Positions 9,636 through 18,307 of a stretch of DNA of 64,000 nucleotides are shown here, piece by piece. The notes beneath the pieces were generated by a model. It was given only the letters and a program-made list of their open reading frames with translations. It had not been told where the DNA came from and did not search any database. The first letter of the stretch is position 1, and each line of letters begins with the position of its first letter. The position numbers were made by a program, and so were the translations under genes. Source of the DNA: Actinomyces bovis (lineage in GTDB: Bacteria; Actinomycetota; Actinomycetes; Actinomycetales; Actinomycetaceae); contig NZ_UAPQ01000001.1 of the NCBI RefSeq assembly GCF_900444995.1, positions 310,001-374,000 of the forward strand, given 5' to 3'.

Positions 9636-10667
9636 ATGAGCACCGTTGAGCCGCCCGCAGCGAGAGGCAGCGCCTCCTCGCTGGCGCCGTCGTCAAGCCG
9701 CCTCGCACTGCAGCATCAGCAGGACGGCTCGGGCCTGGCGATGGTGCTGGGCTGCTACCTGTTGTGGGGGTTCTTCCCGCTTTACTTCAAGCTGCTGGCA
9801 GCCGCCGGTCCGGTGGAGATCATTGGGCATCGGATCGTCTGGACCCTGGTCACCTGCCTGTTGTTGGTGGCCTTTGGCAGGCGCTGGCGGCAACTGCGCC
9901 GAGTACTGGCGACGCCGCGGCTATTGGGCGCACTGGCAACCGCCGGCGTGCTGGTGAGTGTGAACTGGTTGATCTATGTCTACGGCGTGAATGCTGGACG
10001 CACAGCTGATGCGGCCTTGGGCTACTTCATGAATCCATTGGTGACAGTGGCCTTAGCGGCCCTGGTATTGGGTGAGCGTCTGCGACCCTCACAGCTGGCC
10101 GCGATTGGCTTGGCGACGGCGGGGGTCGCGGTGATGGTGGCCTGGCAGGGCACGGTGCCGTGGGTCTCGCTGGGACTGGCCTTGACCTTTGGTTTCTATG
10201 GACTGGTGAAGAAGCGGGTAGGCGGCCAGGTGGATGCCCTCAGCGGCCTCACGGTGGAGTCTCTGGTGGTTATGCCTGCTGCGCTGGGGTACCTGGGCTG
10301 GCTTCAGGTCACTGGCACGGCGGCTTATCAGCAACCTGGCGCGAGCACCTGGCTTGGGGGGCTGCTGGTGGTGGCCGGGCCGGTGACGGCCTTGCCGCTG
10401 CTGCTTTTTGCGGCGGGGACAGCACGGGTGCCGCTGAGCGTGGTGGGACTGAGTCAGTACATCGCACCGATTATGCAGTTCTTGTTGGCTTGGCTGGTTT
10501 TTGGGGAGGAGATCAGCAGCGCGCGTTGGATTGCGATGGGGCTGGTGTGGCTGGCAGTGCTGGTGTTTGTGGTGGATCTCTTGGCTCAGCTGCGTTCGCT
10601 ACCGCGCAGCCGCAGTGGCAGTGGTACCAAAGGCAGCGCCAGTGACAGCGCCGACCACAGCCGCTGA
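9636..10667 (+). CDS. rarD: EamA-family transporter, RarD type
   Basis: The 343-residue membrane protein has about ten hydrophobic segments and the RarD signature near the start: YLLWGFFPLYFKLL followed by EIIGHRIVWTLV. RarD proteins belong to the drug/metabolite transporter superfamily, and their substrate is unproven. GGAG lies before the ATG. The protein ends with a Ser/Gly-rich tail. It is transcribed against the flanking infB and rbfA genes and may be read together with the toxin-antitoxin pair 70 bases downstream. Confidence 0.88.
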   Translation: MSTVEPPAARGSASSLAPSSSRLALQHQQDGSGLAMVLGCYLLWGFFPLYFKLLAAAGPVEIIGHRIVWTLVTCLLLVAFGRRWRQLRRVLATPRLLGALATAGVLVSVNWLIYVYGVNAGRTADAALGYFMNPLVTVALAALVLGERLRPSQLAAIGLATAGVAVMVAWQGTVPWVSLGLALTFGFYGLVKKRVGGQVDALSGLTVESLVVMPAALGYLGWLQVTGTAAYQQPGASTWLGGLLVVAGPVTALPLLLFAAGTARVPLSVVGLSQYIAPIMQFLLAWLVFGEEISSARWIAMGLVWLAVLVFVVDLLAQLRSLPRSRSGSGTKGSASDSADHSR

Positions 10668-10716
10668 AGCAGGCGCTCTCACAGTCTGCGCATCCACATC
10701 GCATCCACCTGCAAAT

Positions 10717-10734
10717 AGCATGCACTATCATGCT
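10717..10734. promoter_or_regulatory. inverted repeat at antitoxin start, possible operator
   Basis: AGCATG (10717-10722) and CATGCT (10729-10734) form a perfect inverted repeat with a 6-base spacer just before the antitoxin ATG at 10738. It covers a TAGCAT sequence (10716-10721) that could serve as the -10. Autorepression by the Xre protein would be typical of such pairs and is inferred here. Confidence 0.4.
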
Positions 10735-10737
10735 TGC

Positions 10738-11319
10738 ATGACGGTACTAGATGAGGTCCTGGCTGACCTGTCCTTAACTGAAGAGGAGCTTGCAGAGCTA
10801 CTGCGACGGGAGGCCTCTGGGCGGGCGCGGGCCGGAGCAGCCCCGCTTTCCGCAGGCATGAGCAGTTTCCTGCGCCGTTCCACACCAATCGGAGCTCACC
10901 GTGCGCAGGCTCAGCAAATCATCGCGGACCGCAGCTACGCCGAGCAGCTCTCCGCCCAGCAGCGGGCCCGCGCGGCCGCGACTCAGCTGGCCCGGTCCCT
11001 GTCCACCAAGGAGGTAGCGGCACTGCTACACAAGGACCCCTCCTCCATCACCCGGGCCGCTGGCCACAAGCTCTACGCCTACCACACTGGTCGCGCCCTG
11101 CGTTTCCCCACCTGGCAATTCATTGAAGGGCGTCCACTTCCTGGGCTCAGCAGCGTCGTCCCTCAGCTCCGACCAGGCCTTGCCCCTGCCACTGTGGCAG
11201 CCCGCATGACCACTGCCGACCCAGAGCTGCTTGACGGTCTAAGCCCGGTCGATTGGCTCCGGCAGGGTGGAGATCCCAGCGAGGTGGTACGGCTCCTGGA
11301 CGAGGCTGACCATCGTTGA
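10738..11319 (+). CDS. Xre/MbcA-type antitoxin of a RES toxin
   Basis: The 193-residue protein has a helix-turn-helix-like middle (LSTKEVAALLHKDPSSITRA) and a C-terminal Xre/MbcA/ParS toxin-binding-like segment, recognisable as LLDGLSPVDWLRQGGDPSEV. In known families this segment blocks the NAD-handling site of the RES toxin and the HTH represses the operon. The ATG at 10738 is preferred over the in-frame ATG at 10720, but no Shine-Dalgarno supports either. Its stop overlaps the toxin start. The antitoxin-first order is standard for these systems. Confidence 0.78.
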   Translation: MTVLDEVLADLSLTEEELAELLRREASGRARAGAAPLSAGMSSFLRRSTPIGAHRAQAQQIIADRSYAEQLSAQQRARAAATQLARSLSTKEVAALLHKDPSSITRAAGHKLYAYHTGRALRFPTWQFIEGRPLPGLSSVVPQLRPGLAPATVAARMTTADPELLDGLSPVDWLRQGGDPSEVVRLLDEADHR

Positions 11320-11945
11320 GCCCTCGCCCCAAGAACCCCAGAGTTCCTCCACAGCCGCTGACCTTCGAGCCTGGCGACTTCACCCAGCTGGGCGACTCGC
11401 CCCTGGCGCGGATCACCTTCTCCTCCAGCCCCTACGCTCTCCCCTGGGGCCAGCTGCGCACTTGGGGCCCGATCTCCCACTGCCGTTGGGACCCGCAACC
11501 ACCGCCCCCTGGGGAGCATCCCGGCGTCGGCGTCCTCTACACGGCTGATGAGCTGCTTAGCTGTGCGGCGGAGGTCTTCGCCAATACCCGTCTGATCGAC
11601 ACCCGCAGCGATGCCCCGGTGTTGCAGGTTTGGTATCCCACTCGACCACTGCAGTTACTAGATCTCAGCACCAACTGGGCGCTGCGCAACGGTGCCTCTG
11701 TCAGCCTGGACAGTGCCAGCCGCGCGACCTGCCGTGCTTGGTCGCGCGCAATCTGGGAGCAGCGTCCCAGCCTTGACGGTCTGCGCGTGCGCTCCACCAT
11801 GACCGGGGGGCTCATGACCGTGCTGTTTTCGACGGCTGCGGACTCGATCCCGCCCTTTCCGGCAGAGACCGCCCCTCTGGACGACCCCACCGTGCACGCG
11901 CTGCTCTGCGAACTGGCGCCACAAATCGGCTACGACGTCGTATAA
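11316..11945 (+). CDS. RES-domain toxin (predicted NAD-consuming or ADP-ribosylating)
   Basis: The 209-residue protein starts at a TTG that overlaps the antitoxin TGA (TTGA, 11316-11319). RES-family landmarks are in order: Arg32 (ARITFSS), Arg57 (HCRWDP), Tyr75 (VLYTADE), Glu86 (AAEVF) and a Ser near 140. RES toxins such as MbcT break down NAD and ParT modifies a metabolic enzyme with ADP-ribose. Which activity applies here is not visible. The key residues look intact, so the toxin is probably active unless neutralised by the upstream partner. Confidence 0.82.
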   Translation: MSPRPKNPRVPPQPLTFEPGDFTQLGDSPLARITFSSSPYALPWGQLRTWGPISHCRWDPQPPPPGEHPGVGVLYTADELLSCAAEVFANTRLIDTRSDAPVLQVWYPTRPLQLLDLSTNWALRNGASVSLDSASRATCRAWSRAIWEQRPSLDGLRVRSTMTGGLMTVLFSTAADSIPPFPAETAPLDDPTVHALLCELAPQIGYDVV

Positions 11946-12018
11946 GCGCCCCCTCACAAGCGGGCACGATTCCCTCGGATTGGTTTGCCAAGCCATTTGA
12001 AATCAACTGGCAGATGTC

Positions 12019-12054
12019 GGTGGGGCCACCCACCGTGTGGTGAGCGGCCCCGCC
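12019..12054. terminator. bidirectional hairpin between RES toxin and infB
   Basis: GGTGGGGCC (12019-12027) pairs with GGCCCCGCC (12046-12054) with one G-U, and an inner CACC/GGTG stem sits inside it. It lies between the ends of two convergent genes and probably terminates infB and possibly the toxin transcript. Confidence 0.65.
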
Positions 12055-12093
12055 GTCGCCTTACCCAGCTGAGCTAGGCCGATATGGGGCGCG

Positions 12094-15048
12094 TCAGTCG
12101 CGAGCCTTCTCGCGCATCTCCCAGGTCTCGATGACGTCGCCCTCGGCGATGTCGTTGAAGCCCAGGTTGATACCGCACTCGTAGCCCTCACGGACCTCAG
12201 TGACGTCGTCCTTCTCGCGGCGCAGGGTTGCGATAGACAGGTCGCCGTTGAGGACCACGCCGTCGCGCACCAGGCGCGCCTTGGTGCCACGCTTGATCGT
12301 GCCGGAGCGGACGATCGAACCGGCAATAGAGCCGAACTTGGAGGAGCGGAAGACCTGGCGGATCTCCGCCGTGCCCAGCTCCACCTCCTCGTAAATCGGC
12401 TTCAACATGCCCTTGAGGGAAGCCTCCACGTCCTCGATTGCCGAGTAAATGACGGAGTAGAACTTCATATCCACGCCCTCGCGGTCCGCCAGCTCGGCCA
12501 CACGCTCCGCCGGGCGGACGTTGAAGCCGATGATGACAGCCGAGTCGACCGTAGCCAGGTTGACGTCGTTCTGCGTGATGGCACCCACGCCACGGTGGAT
12601 GATGCGCAGTGCAACTTCCTCGCCCACGTCGATCTTGAGCAGGGAGTCCTCCAGCGCCTCGACCGCACCCGAGCTGTCACCCTTGAGGATGAGGTTGAGG
12701 GTGTCAACCTTGCCTTCCTTGAGGACGTCGGTGAGGTTCTCCAAGGAGACACGCTTGCGGCGCTTAGCCAGCAGGGCAGCACGCTCAGCCGCCTCACGCT
12801 TGTCAGCGATCTGGCGGGCGGTGCGGTCATCGGGCGCCACAATGAAGGAGTCACCCGCGCTGGGCACGGAGGTGAGTCCGAGGACCAGGGCGGGGCGGGC
12901 CGGACCGGCCTCCTGCAGGTTGTGGCCGTGCTCGTCGAACATGGCGCGCACGCGCCCGTAAGCGCTGCCAGCCACAATCGGATCGCCGACGCGCAGGGTC
13001 CCGCGCTCCACCAAGATGGTGGTGACCGCGCCGCGGCCCTTGTCCAACTTGGCTTCGATGGTTACACCGCGGGCGTCAGAGCTGGGGTTGGCGCGCAGGT
13101 CTAGGGCGGCGTCAGCGGTGAGCAGCACCGCCTCCAGCAGCTCGTCAATATGCAGGCGCTGCTTTGCGGAAATGTCCACGAACATCGTGTCACCGCCGTA
13201 CTCCTCGGGCACCAGACCGTACTCGGTGAGCTGGCCCCGGATCTTGTCCGAGTTGGCGCCCTCCTTATCGATCTTGTTGACGGCGACCACAATCGGCACA
13301 TTCGCAGCCTGGGCGTGGTTAAGCGCCTCAATGGTCTGCGGCATGACGCCGTCGTCGGCAGCAACCACCAGGATCGCGATATCCGTGACCTCGGCGCCAC
13401 GCGCACGCATGGCCGTGAAGGCCTCGTGACCGGGGGTGTCGATGAAGGTGATGGGGCGAGTCTCGCCGTTCAGCGTGACGCGCACCTGGTAGGCACCGAT
13501 GGACTGGGTGATGCCACCGGCCTCGTCGGCAACGACGTCGGTGGAGCGGATGGCGTCCAGCAGCTTGGTTTTACCGTGGTCCACGTGTCCCATGACGGTG
13601 ACCACCGGAGGCCGGGGCAGCAGGTCAGCGTCGTCAAAGCTGGCCTCCTCAGCATCCAGGTCGATGTCGAAGGACTCTAGGAGCTCACGATCCTCGTCTT
13701 CAGCAGAGATGATCTGGACGTCATATCCCAGCTCGGCGCCCAGCAGTTTGAAGGTGTCCTCGTCAACTGACTGGGTGGCTGTAACCATCTCCCCCAGGTG
13801 GAACAGGACGGTAACCAAAGCTGCAGGGTTGGCGCCTATCTTCTCCGCGAAGTCGGTGAGTGTGGCGCCCTGGCGCACGCGCACCGGCGTGGAGCCATCG
13901 CCCCGAGGGACGACGACGCCGCCGATACTCGGGGCACCCTGCTGCTCAAATTCTTGCCGTTTCGCGCGCTTGGACTTGCGGCCTCCAGAACGACCGCCAC
14001 CGCGCCCGAAAGCACCCTGGGTGGAGCCACGTCCGCCGCGGCCCCCACGGGGACCACCGCCACCGAAGCCACCGCCAGCACCGCCGCCACCGGGACGACC
14101 GCCGCCACCGGGACGCCCAGCACCACCGGGACGACCGCCACCACCAGGGCGACCGCCACCACCGGGACGCCCAGCGCCGCCAGGGCGACCAACCGAGCTG
14201 TGGCCCGGCATCATGCCCGGGTTAGGACGCGGACCTCCGGGACGCGGCGCACCCTGCGGGCGTGGACCACCAGCGCCACCGGGACGCGGGGCGCCGCCAC
14301 CAGGGCGTGGACCGCCTTGCGGACGTGGGCCACCGGAGCCGCCGGGGCGCGGCATGCCCTGAGAGGAAGCGAAGGGATTATTGCCCGGGCGCGGGCCACC
14401 AGAACCACCCGGACGCGGACCGCCCTGACGCTGCTGGCCGGAGCGACCGCCAGAGCCGCCCGGGCGCGGCATGCCCTGAGAGGAAGCGAAGGGATTATTG
14501 CCCGGGCGCGGGCCACCAGAACCACCCGGACGCGGGCCGGGCGTGGGGCTGGCAGGCCGCTGGGGCGCTGGGGCCGCAGCAGCCTCGGCGGGGGCTGCCG
14601 GAGCCTTGGGGGCTGCGGGGGCCGGTCGGGGCCCCGGCGTGGGGGCGCTGGGAGCAGCAGCCGCCGGGCTGGGTGAAGCTGAAGGCGCTGCTGGAGCTGC
14701 TGCCGGAGCAGCTGGCTTCTCAGCTGCGGGTGCGGGTGCAGGCTTCTCAGCTGCGGGAGCTGCCGGAGCCGCAGGGGCTGCGGGCTTGGCAGTCGGCTTG
14801 GCCTTAGGGGCGGCAGCCGGCTGGGCCGGCTCAGTCACCTTGGCGGCCTCAGCCGCCTTAGCCACCTCCGCGGCCTGGGCGCTAAAGTGCTCACGTACCC
14901 GGCGTGCCACCGGGGGTTCAACGGCTGAGGAAGCCGCTTTGACGAATTCCCCCTCGTCTTTGAGCCAGGCCAGGATCATCTTTGAGGTGATCTTCTTGCC
15001 TGAGGGGTCGAGCTCTTTAGCGAGCTCATGAACGCGTGGTTTAGCCAC
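12094..15048 (-). CDS. infB: translation initiation factor IF-2
   Basis: IF-2 is the GTPase that places initiator tRNA on the 30S subunit. The 984-residue protein begins with the IF2_N helix ([14 protein letters not shown]) and a long Ala/Pro/Lys then Gly/Arg/Pro-rich linker to about residue 390. A second IF2_N-like segment follows, then the G domain with GHVDHGKTK at 487-495 and NKID. Domains II-IV follow to the end. The linker contains an exact repeat unit (see the repeat entries at 14345 and 14462). It follows ylxR in the rimP-nusA-ylxR-infB operon. Confidence 0.97.
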   Translation of the reverse strand: MAKPRVHELAKELDPSGKKITSKMILAWLKDEGEFVKAASSAVEPPVARRVREHFSAQAAEVAKAAEAAKVTEPAQPAAAPKAKPTAKPAAPAAPAAPAAEKPAPAPAAEKPAAPAAAPAAPSASPSPAAAAPSAPTPGPRPAPAAPKAPAAPAEAAAAPAPQRPASPTPGPRPGGSGGPRPGNNPFASSQGMPRPGGSGGRSGQQRQGGPRPGGSGGPRPGNNPFASSQGMPRPGGSGGPRPQGGPRPGGGAPRPGGAGGPRPQGAPRPGGPRPNPGMMPGHSSVGRPGGAGRPGGGGRPGGGGRPGGAGRPGGGGRPGGGGAGGGFGGGGPRGGRGGRGSTQGAFGRGGGRSGGRKSKRAKRQEFEQQGAPSIGGVVVPRGDGSTPVRVRQGATLTDFAEKIGANPAALVTVLFHLGEMVTATQSVDEDTFKLLGAELGYDVQIISAEDEDRELLESFDIDLDAEEASFDDADLLPRPPVVTVMGHVDHGKTKLLDAIRSTDVVADEAGGITQSIGAYQVRVTLNGETRPITFIDTPGHEAFTAMRARGAEVTDIAILVVAADDGVMPQTIEALNHAQAANVPIVVAVNKIDKEGANSDKIRGQLTEYGLVPEEYGGDTMFVDISAKQRLHIDELLEAVLLTADAALDLRANPSSDARGVTIEAKLDKGRGAVTTILVERGTLRVGDPIVAGSAYGRVRAMFDEHGHNLQEAGPARPALVLGLTSVPSAGDSFIVAPDDRTARQIADKREAAERAALLAKRRKRVSLENLTDVLKEGKVDTLNLILKGDSSGAVEALEDSLLKIDVGEEVALRIIHRGVGAITQNDVNLATVDSAVIIGFNVRPAERVAELADREGVDMKFYSVIYSAIEDVEASLKGMLKPIYEEVELGTAEIRQVFRSSKFGSIAGSIVRSGTIKRGTKARLVRDGVVLNGDLSIATLRREKDDVTEVREGYECGINLGFNDIAEGDVIETWEMREKARD
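14345..14418. repeat. infB internal direct repeat, copy 1
   Basis: This 74-base segment is identical to 14462-14535, offset by 117 bases and in frame. On the minus strand it encodes Pro-Gly-Gly-Ser-Gly linked to [15 protein letters not shown] within the disordered IF-2 linker. The exact identity suggests recent tandem duplication. Confidence 0.9.
14462..14535. repeat. infB internal direct repeat, copy 2
   Basis: Second exact copy of the 74-base infB linker repeat. Copy number probably varies between strains through slipped pairing, without disturbing the IF-2 G domain. Confidence 0.9.
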
Positions 15049-15138
15049 AATTCTCCTGTCCGGTTGCCCACCCCGAACAGGGTGGGCGCTAGTAGAGGCA
15101 GCTCATCGCTGGGTACTCATCGGGTGCCCATCGGCTTC

Positions 15139-15489
15139 CTACCCGCCTTTGCAATCGGTGGTCCCATCGCCGGTTGGGGCGACGGCGGGCCCGGCCGCGA
15201 GGAAGCGGCTGAACCACTGGTGAACCGACCCCAGGTCAAGGGGGCCTTCCACCCGCAGGGCGCGCCCGAAGGCACGCCTGCGCTCGGCAAGGTCGAGGCA
15301 TGCAGAATCACGATGGATCCAGGCGCCACGACCGGGGGTACAGGCGCGCTCGTCAACAGTGACCGTGCCGTCAGCCACTGTTAGGCGCAGGAGTTGGGCT
15401 CTAGGGGCCCGGCTCCGGCAGCCGATGCAGGTGCGCTCTGGGACGTGGGACGTTGCCGTCACCGTCGTCACCTCACCCACCTGCCTCAT
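15139..15489 (-). CDS. ylxR: YlxR family protein (RNase P modulator type)
   Basis: The protein has up to 116 residues and shows the YlxR core: ERTCIGCRSRAPRAQLLRL, then GRGAWIHRDSACLDLAERRRAF. Members bind RNA, and some modulate RNase P. The position between nusA and infB is diagnostic. The start at 15489 is uncertain because the conserved part begins about 16 residues in. The tail of 25 residues is unrelated to the family and ends in GTTDCKGG. Confidence 0.88.
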   Translation of the reverse strand: MRQVGEVTTVTATSHVPERTCIGCRSRAPRAQLLRLTVADGTVTVDERACTPGRGAWIHRDSACLDLAERRRAFGRALRVEGPLDLGSVHQWFSRFLAAGPAVAPTGDGTTDCKGG

Positions 15490-15568
15490 GTGCCTGTACC
15501 TAGGCTAGTGCCGCTCCCTCGGGGCGGGAGAATGCACTAGCCCTGCCAGAGTGTACCGGGCAGAGGGC

Positions 15569-16618
15569 TCAGCCCTCCTCGGCCAGCTCTGAGGAAACAG
15601 TCACGTCCGCGTCAGCACGCGAGCCGCGTCCCGGGGTGGTCTGCCCAAACTCGGCGTCGGAGTGAATATCGATCTTCCAACCAGTTAGGCGTGCGGCCAG
15701 ACGGGCGTTCTGCCCCTCCTTGCCGATGGCCAGGGAAAGCTGGAAGTCCGGCACGATGACCCGGGCCGTCTGGTCTTTCTCCGAAATGATGCTGACGGAA
15801 GCCACGCGCGCCGGAGACAAAGCATTGGCTACGAAGCGGGCGGGCTGCTCGGAGTAGTCAACGATGTCGATCTTTTCCCCACCCAGTTCAGCCATGACAG
15901 CACGCACCCGCTGCCCCATGGGGCCAATGCAGGCGCCCTTAGCGTTGACCCCTTTGACGCGGGAGCGCACGGCCACCTTGGTGCGGTGCCCGGCCTCGCG
16001 CGCGATGGAGACGATCTCCACGTCGCCACTGGTGATCTCCGGAACCTCCCGCTCGAAGAGCTTGCGCACTAGCCCCGGGTGGGTGCGCGAGAGAATAATC
16101 TGGGCGCCTTTGAGGCCGCGGTTAATCTCGGTGACGTAGGCGCGGATGCGCTCGCCGTGGCGGTAGTGCTCGCCGGGCACCTGCTCATGGGGAGGCATAA
16201 CTGCCTCGTGCTCCTCGTCTAGGCGCACGTAGCAGAGGCGCGAGTCACGCCCCTGCTCCACAACGCCGGAGATCAGTTCCCCGGTCTTGTCCTTGAAGGC
16301 CCCGAGAACCTCAAAGTCACGCCGATCCTGGATGCGCTGGACGATGACGGAGCGGGCGGTGGTCTGCGCGATGCGTCCAAAGCCGTCCGGGGTGTCGTCA
16401 AAGTACTCACCGTTGGGCTGGTCGTACTCGTCTACCTCGGGGGCCATAACGGACATATGCCCACTCTTGCGGTCGATCTCCACGTGGGAGCCGCGGATGG
16501 CGCCCGGCTGCTTGAGGTAGGCCAGGAGGATCGCATCCTCAATGGCGGGCAGCAGATTGTCCAGGTCGATTCCCAGCTCATCTGCTGCACCACGCAGCTC
16601 AGGCATGTTGATATCCAT
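15569..16618 (-). CDS. nusA: transcription termination/antitermination factor NusA
   Basis: NusA binds RNA polymerase and nascent RNA and controls pausing. From the ATG at 16618 the protein has 349 residues, which is the usual actinobacterial length without the acidic repeats of E. coli. An N-terminal domain is followed by S1 ([10 protein letters not shown]) and two KH domains ([18 protein letters not shown] and [18 protein letters not shown]). A clear GAGGAAGAGGAG precedes this ATG. The frame stays open 29 codons further, but that segment overlaps the rimP end and is rejected. Confidence 0.96.
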   Translation of the reverse strand: MDINMPELRGAADELGIDLDNLLPAIEDAILLAYLKQPGAIRGSHVEIDRKSGHMSVMAPEVDEYDQPNGEYFDDTPDGFGRIAQTTARSVIVQRIQDRRDFEVLGAFKDKTGELISGVVEQGRDSRLCYVRLDEEHEAVMPPHEQVPGEHYRHGERIRAYVTEINRGLKGAQIILSRTHPGLVRKLFEREVPEITSGDVEIVSIAREAGHRTKVAVRSRVKGVNAKGACIGPMGQRVRAVMAELGGEKIDIVDYSEQPARFVANALSPARVASVSIISEKDQTARVIVPDFQLSLAIGKEGQNARLAARLTGWKIDIHSDAEFGQTTPGRGSRADADVTVSSELAEEG

Positions 16619-16701
16619 GGTCTCCTCTTCCTCTCGTCTATACGTCTGCTTCAGGCGGCAGGGGCCGCTGGGGTTGGTACCTGGTTTGTCTTTGGCGTCG
16701 T

Positions 16702-17157
16702 TCAAAACACGACGACGACTTTGGCCGCTTTGATCTGAGCGCTTGGCACTGCGCGGCTGGCTCCGTCTACCTCCAGGTTCAGGCTGTCTGCTTGCGCCTC
16801 TTTGAGCACTCCGATGAGCTGCTCGCCGTCGTCAAGCTGCAGCTGGACGGTGCGGCCCTGTGCGCGACGGAAGTGCCTGGGGGTGCTCAGCTTGCGCTCG
16901 GCTCCAGGGCTGGAGACTTCCAAGGTGTATTGGCCTTTGACAGGGTCGGCGGTATCAAGGGTCTGCGAGACGGCGGTGGTGGCTTCAGCGATCGTGTCCA
17001 GGTCAATATCCCCTGGGCCATCAGGCAGATCAACGATGACGCGCACTGTGGAGTACTTGCCGGCGCGGGTGGTCTCCACGTTTTCTAGGAAGAGCCCTGC
17101 CTCGGCGAGGACGGGGGCGAGCAGCTCGGTAAGAGTCTGAGCCAGGTTTTCCGCCAT
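16702..17157 (-). CDS. rimP: ribosome maturation factor RimP
   Basis: The 151-residue protein carries the RimP N-terminal domain (LFLENVETTRAGKYSTVRV) with the GDIDLDTIAEATTAVS segment and the motif YTLEVSSPGAERKL. The C-terminal Sm-like domain ends in a Lys/Val strand. RimP helps assemble S12 into the 30S subunit. It is the first gene of the rimP-nusA-ylxR-infB series. AGGAG near the ATG supports the start. Confidence 0.95.
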   Translation of the reverse strand: MAENLAQTLTELLAPVLAEAGLFLENVETTRAGKYSTVRVIVDLPDGPGDIDLDTIAEATTAVSQTLDTADPVKGQYTLEVSSPGAERKLSTPRHFRRAQGRTVQLQLDDGEQLIGVLKEAQADSLNLEVDGASRAVPSAQIKAAKVVVVF

Positions 17158-17270
17158 GAGGAGCCTGCCTTCGTGTGTTGGGCCCCGCAGGGCATGTGCC
17201 GGGCTGACGTCGAGCGCAGCCAGATGCGGAACATGCTACCTGCCGCGCCCCGGCGTGGGAGGATCACTGC

Positions 17271-18281
17271 GTGATGCCATCTCCCCATTGCACCGCTCCC
17301 CAGCACAGCCCTGGTAGCCGGCAAACCTGGCCAGTACCCCAGCAGCCGCAAGGCCTCAGCCGACGCGCACTGCTCTCTGCCTTGGCGGCTACTGCGGCCC
17401 TAGGGATTGCCGGGTGTGAGATCCGGCTCGGAGCCAAGCCGGTCGCTGTGGTCCCCACCCCCGATCCGGCAGAAGCACTCCGTGACGCTTTGGCCCGCCA
17501 TGCCCATCTGCTCTCTGTGACGGCGGCGACCGCTGCCCAGACCGGCAATGAGCCAGTGCACCAGCTAGCTGGGAAAATCACTAACTGGGCTGCGAGTCAG
17601 GAGCAAAACCTGGGCGGGATTTGGCAGCCCTGGCCCACCGCAACCGCTATCCCCTCCAACTTCCCCACTGCCGCTCCCCCGCCTACCGCCGCGCCGGACG
17701 CGGGGATTGAGACGCTGGTGGGCTACCTGGGCGACGGCGTGGACTTAGCACGCAACTCTTGTGAACAGGCTGGCACGCCGGAGGTAGCGCGCAGTTATGC
17801 CTCCCTAGCGGTCTCCTGGACCCTCTGGCTACAGCGCTTGAGCCCCGATGCACGGGAGGAGAAGGGACGGGACGCCACCAAGCTCAGCGCGCCGCTGCCT
17901 AAGGAGTTGCTGCTGGCCTACGACTCAGCCCGCTTCACGCTGCAGACGGTCGCAGCCCGCACCGTTGATGCTGTGCGGGAACGCGCGATCGCCGACGCGC
18001 AATTCGCAGACACTGTGGTGCGTGCATCAATCGCCCTGGGCGGCGAGGACCCGCGCGAAGCTGCCTATGCACCGCCCCAGGTGGCGGCTGATGAGGCGCA
18101 AGATCAGGCGTGGGCGCGGGAGGTCGAGCTGGCCCTCATGGTGGCAGAAATCAAGGCAGTGGGCGCGCTCGAAGGACCTGCCCGCGCCCAGGCAATTGAG
18201 GGCGCGGTTGACGCAGCCCTACGGGCCCACCGCTGGGGCGCCACGCCCAGCGAGGACCCCTGGCCCGGCCTGGTGGCCTGA
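17271..18281 (+). CDS. predicted lipoprotein with Tat-like signal and a DUF4439-like helical domain
   Basis: The 336-residue protein has SRRALLSALAATAALGIAGC, a twin-arginine-like signal ending in a lipobox, so it is predicted to be anchored outside the membrane. The mature part is Ala-rich and mostly helical, split by a Pro-rich linker (PTAAPPPTAAPDAG) near residue 135. It resembles ferritin-like DUF4439 proteins, but this is a weak resemblance and no function can be named. The start can be the GTG at 17271 or the ATG at 17274, both after GGGAGG. It runs divergently from rimP. Confidence 0.7.
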   Translation: MMPSPHCTAPQHSPGSRQTWPVPQQPQGLSRRALLSALAATAALGIAGCEIRLGAKPVAVVPTPDPAEALRDALARHAHLLSVTAATAAQTGNEPVHQLAGKITNWAASQEQNLGGIWQPWPTATAIPSNFPTAAPPPTAAPDAGIETLVGYLGDGVDLARNSCEQAGTPEVARSYASLAVSWTLWLQRLSPDAREEKGRDATKLSAPLPKELLLAYDSARFTLQTVAARTVDAVRERAIADAQFADTVVRASIALGGEDPREAAYAPPQVAADEAQDQAWAREVELALMVAEIKAVGALEGPARAQAIEGAVDAALRAHRWGATPSEDPWPGLVA

Positions 18282-18301
18282 GGCGGGCTCAGGCCACCAG
18301 G
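18269..18301. terminator. strong bidirectional hairpin between lipoprotein gene and proS
   Basis: A 14-bp perfect stem (18269-18282 with 18288-18301) around a 5-base GCGGG loop overlaps the stop codon of the lipoprotein gene and precedes the proS stop on the other strand. It can serve both converging transcripts. Confidence 0.75.
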
Positions 18302-18307
18302 TAAGGC

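Noticed and set aside
13499-14362. Pro/Arg-rich plus-strand frame opposite infB
   Set aside because: Its long Pro-Pro-Gly-Arg stretches are the reverse of the Gly/Arg-rich IF-2 linker.
14040-14540. Short repeats in infB considered as a CRISPR-like array
   Set aside because: They are Gly/Pro/Arg codon repeats within the IF-2 linker. There are no regular spacers and no cas genes.
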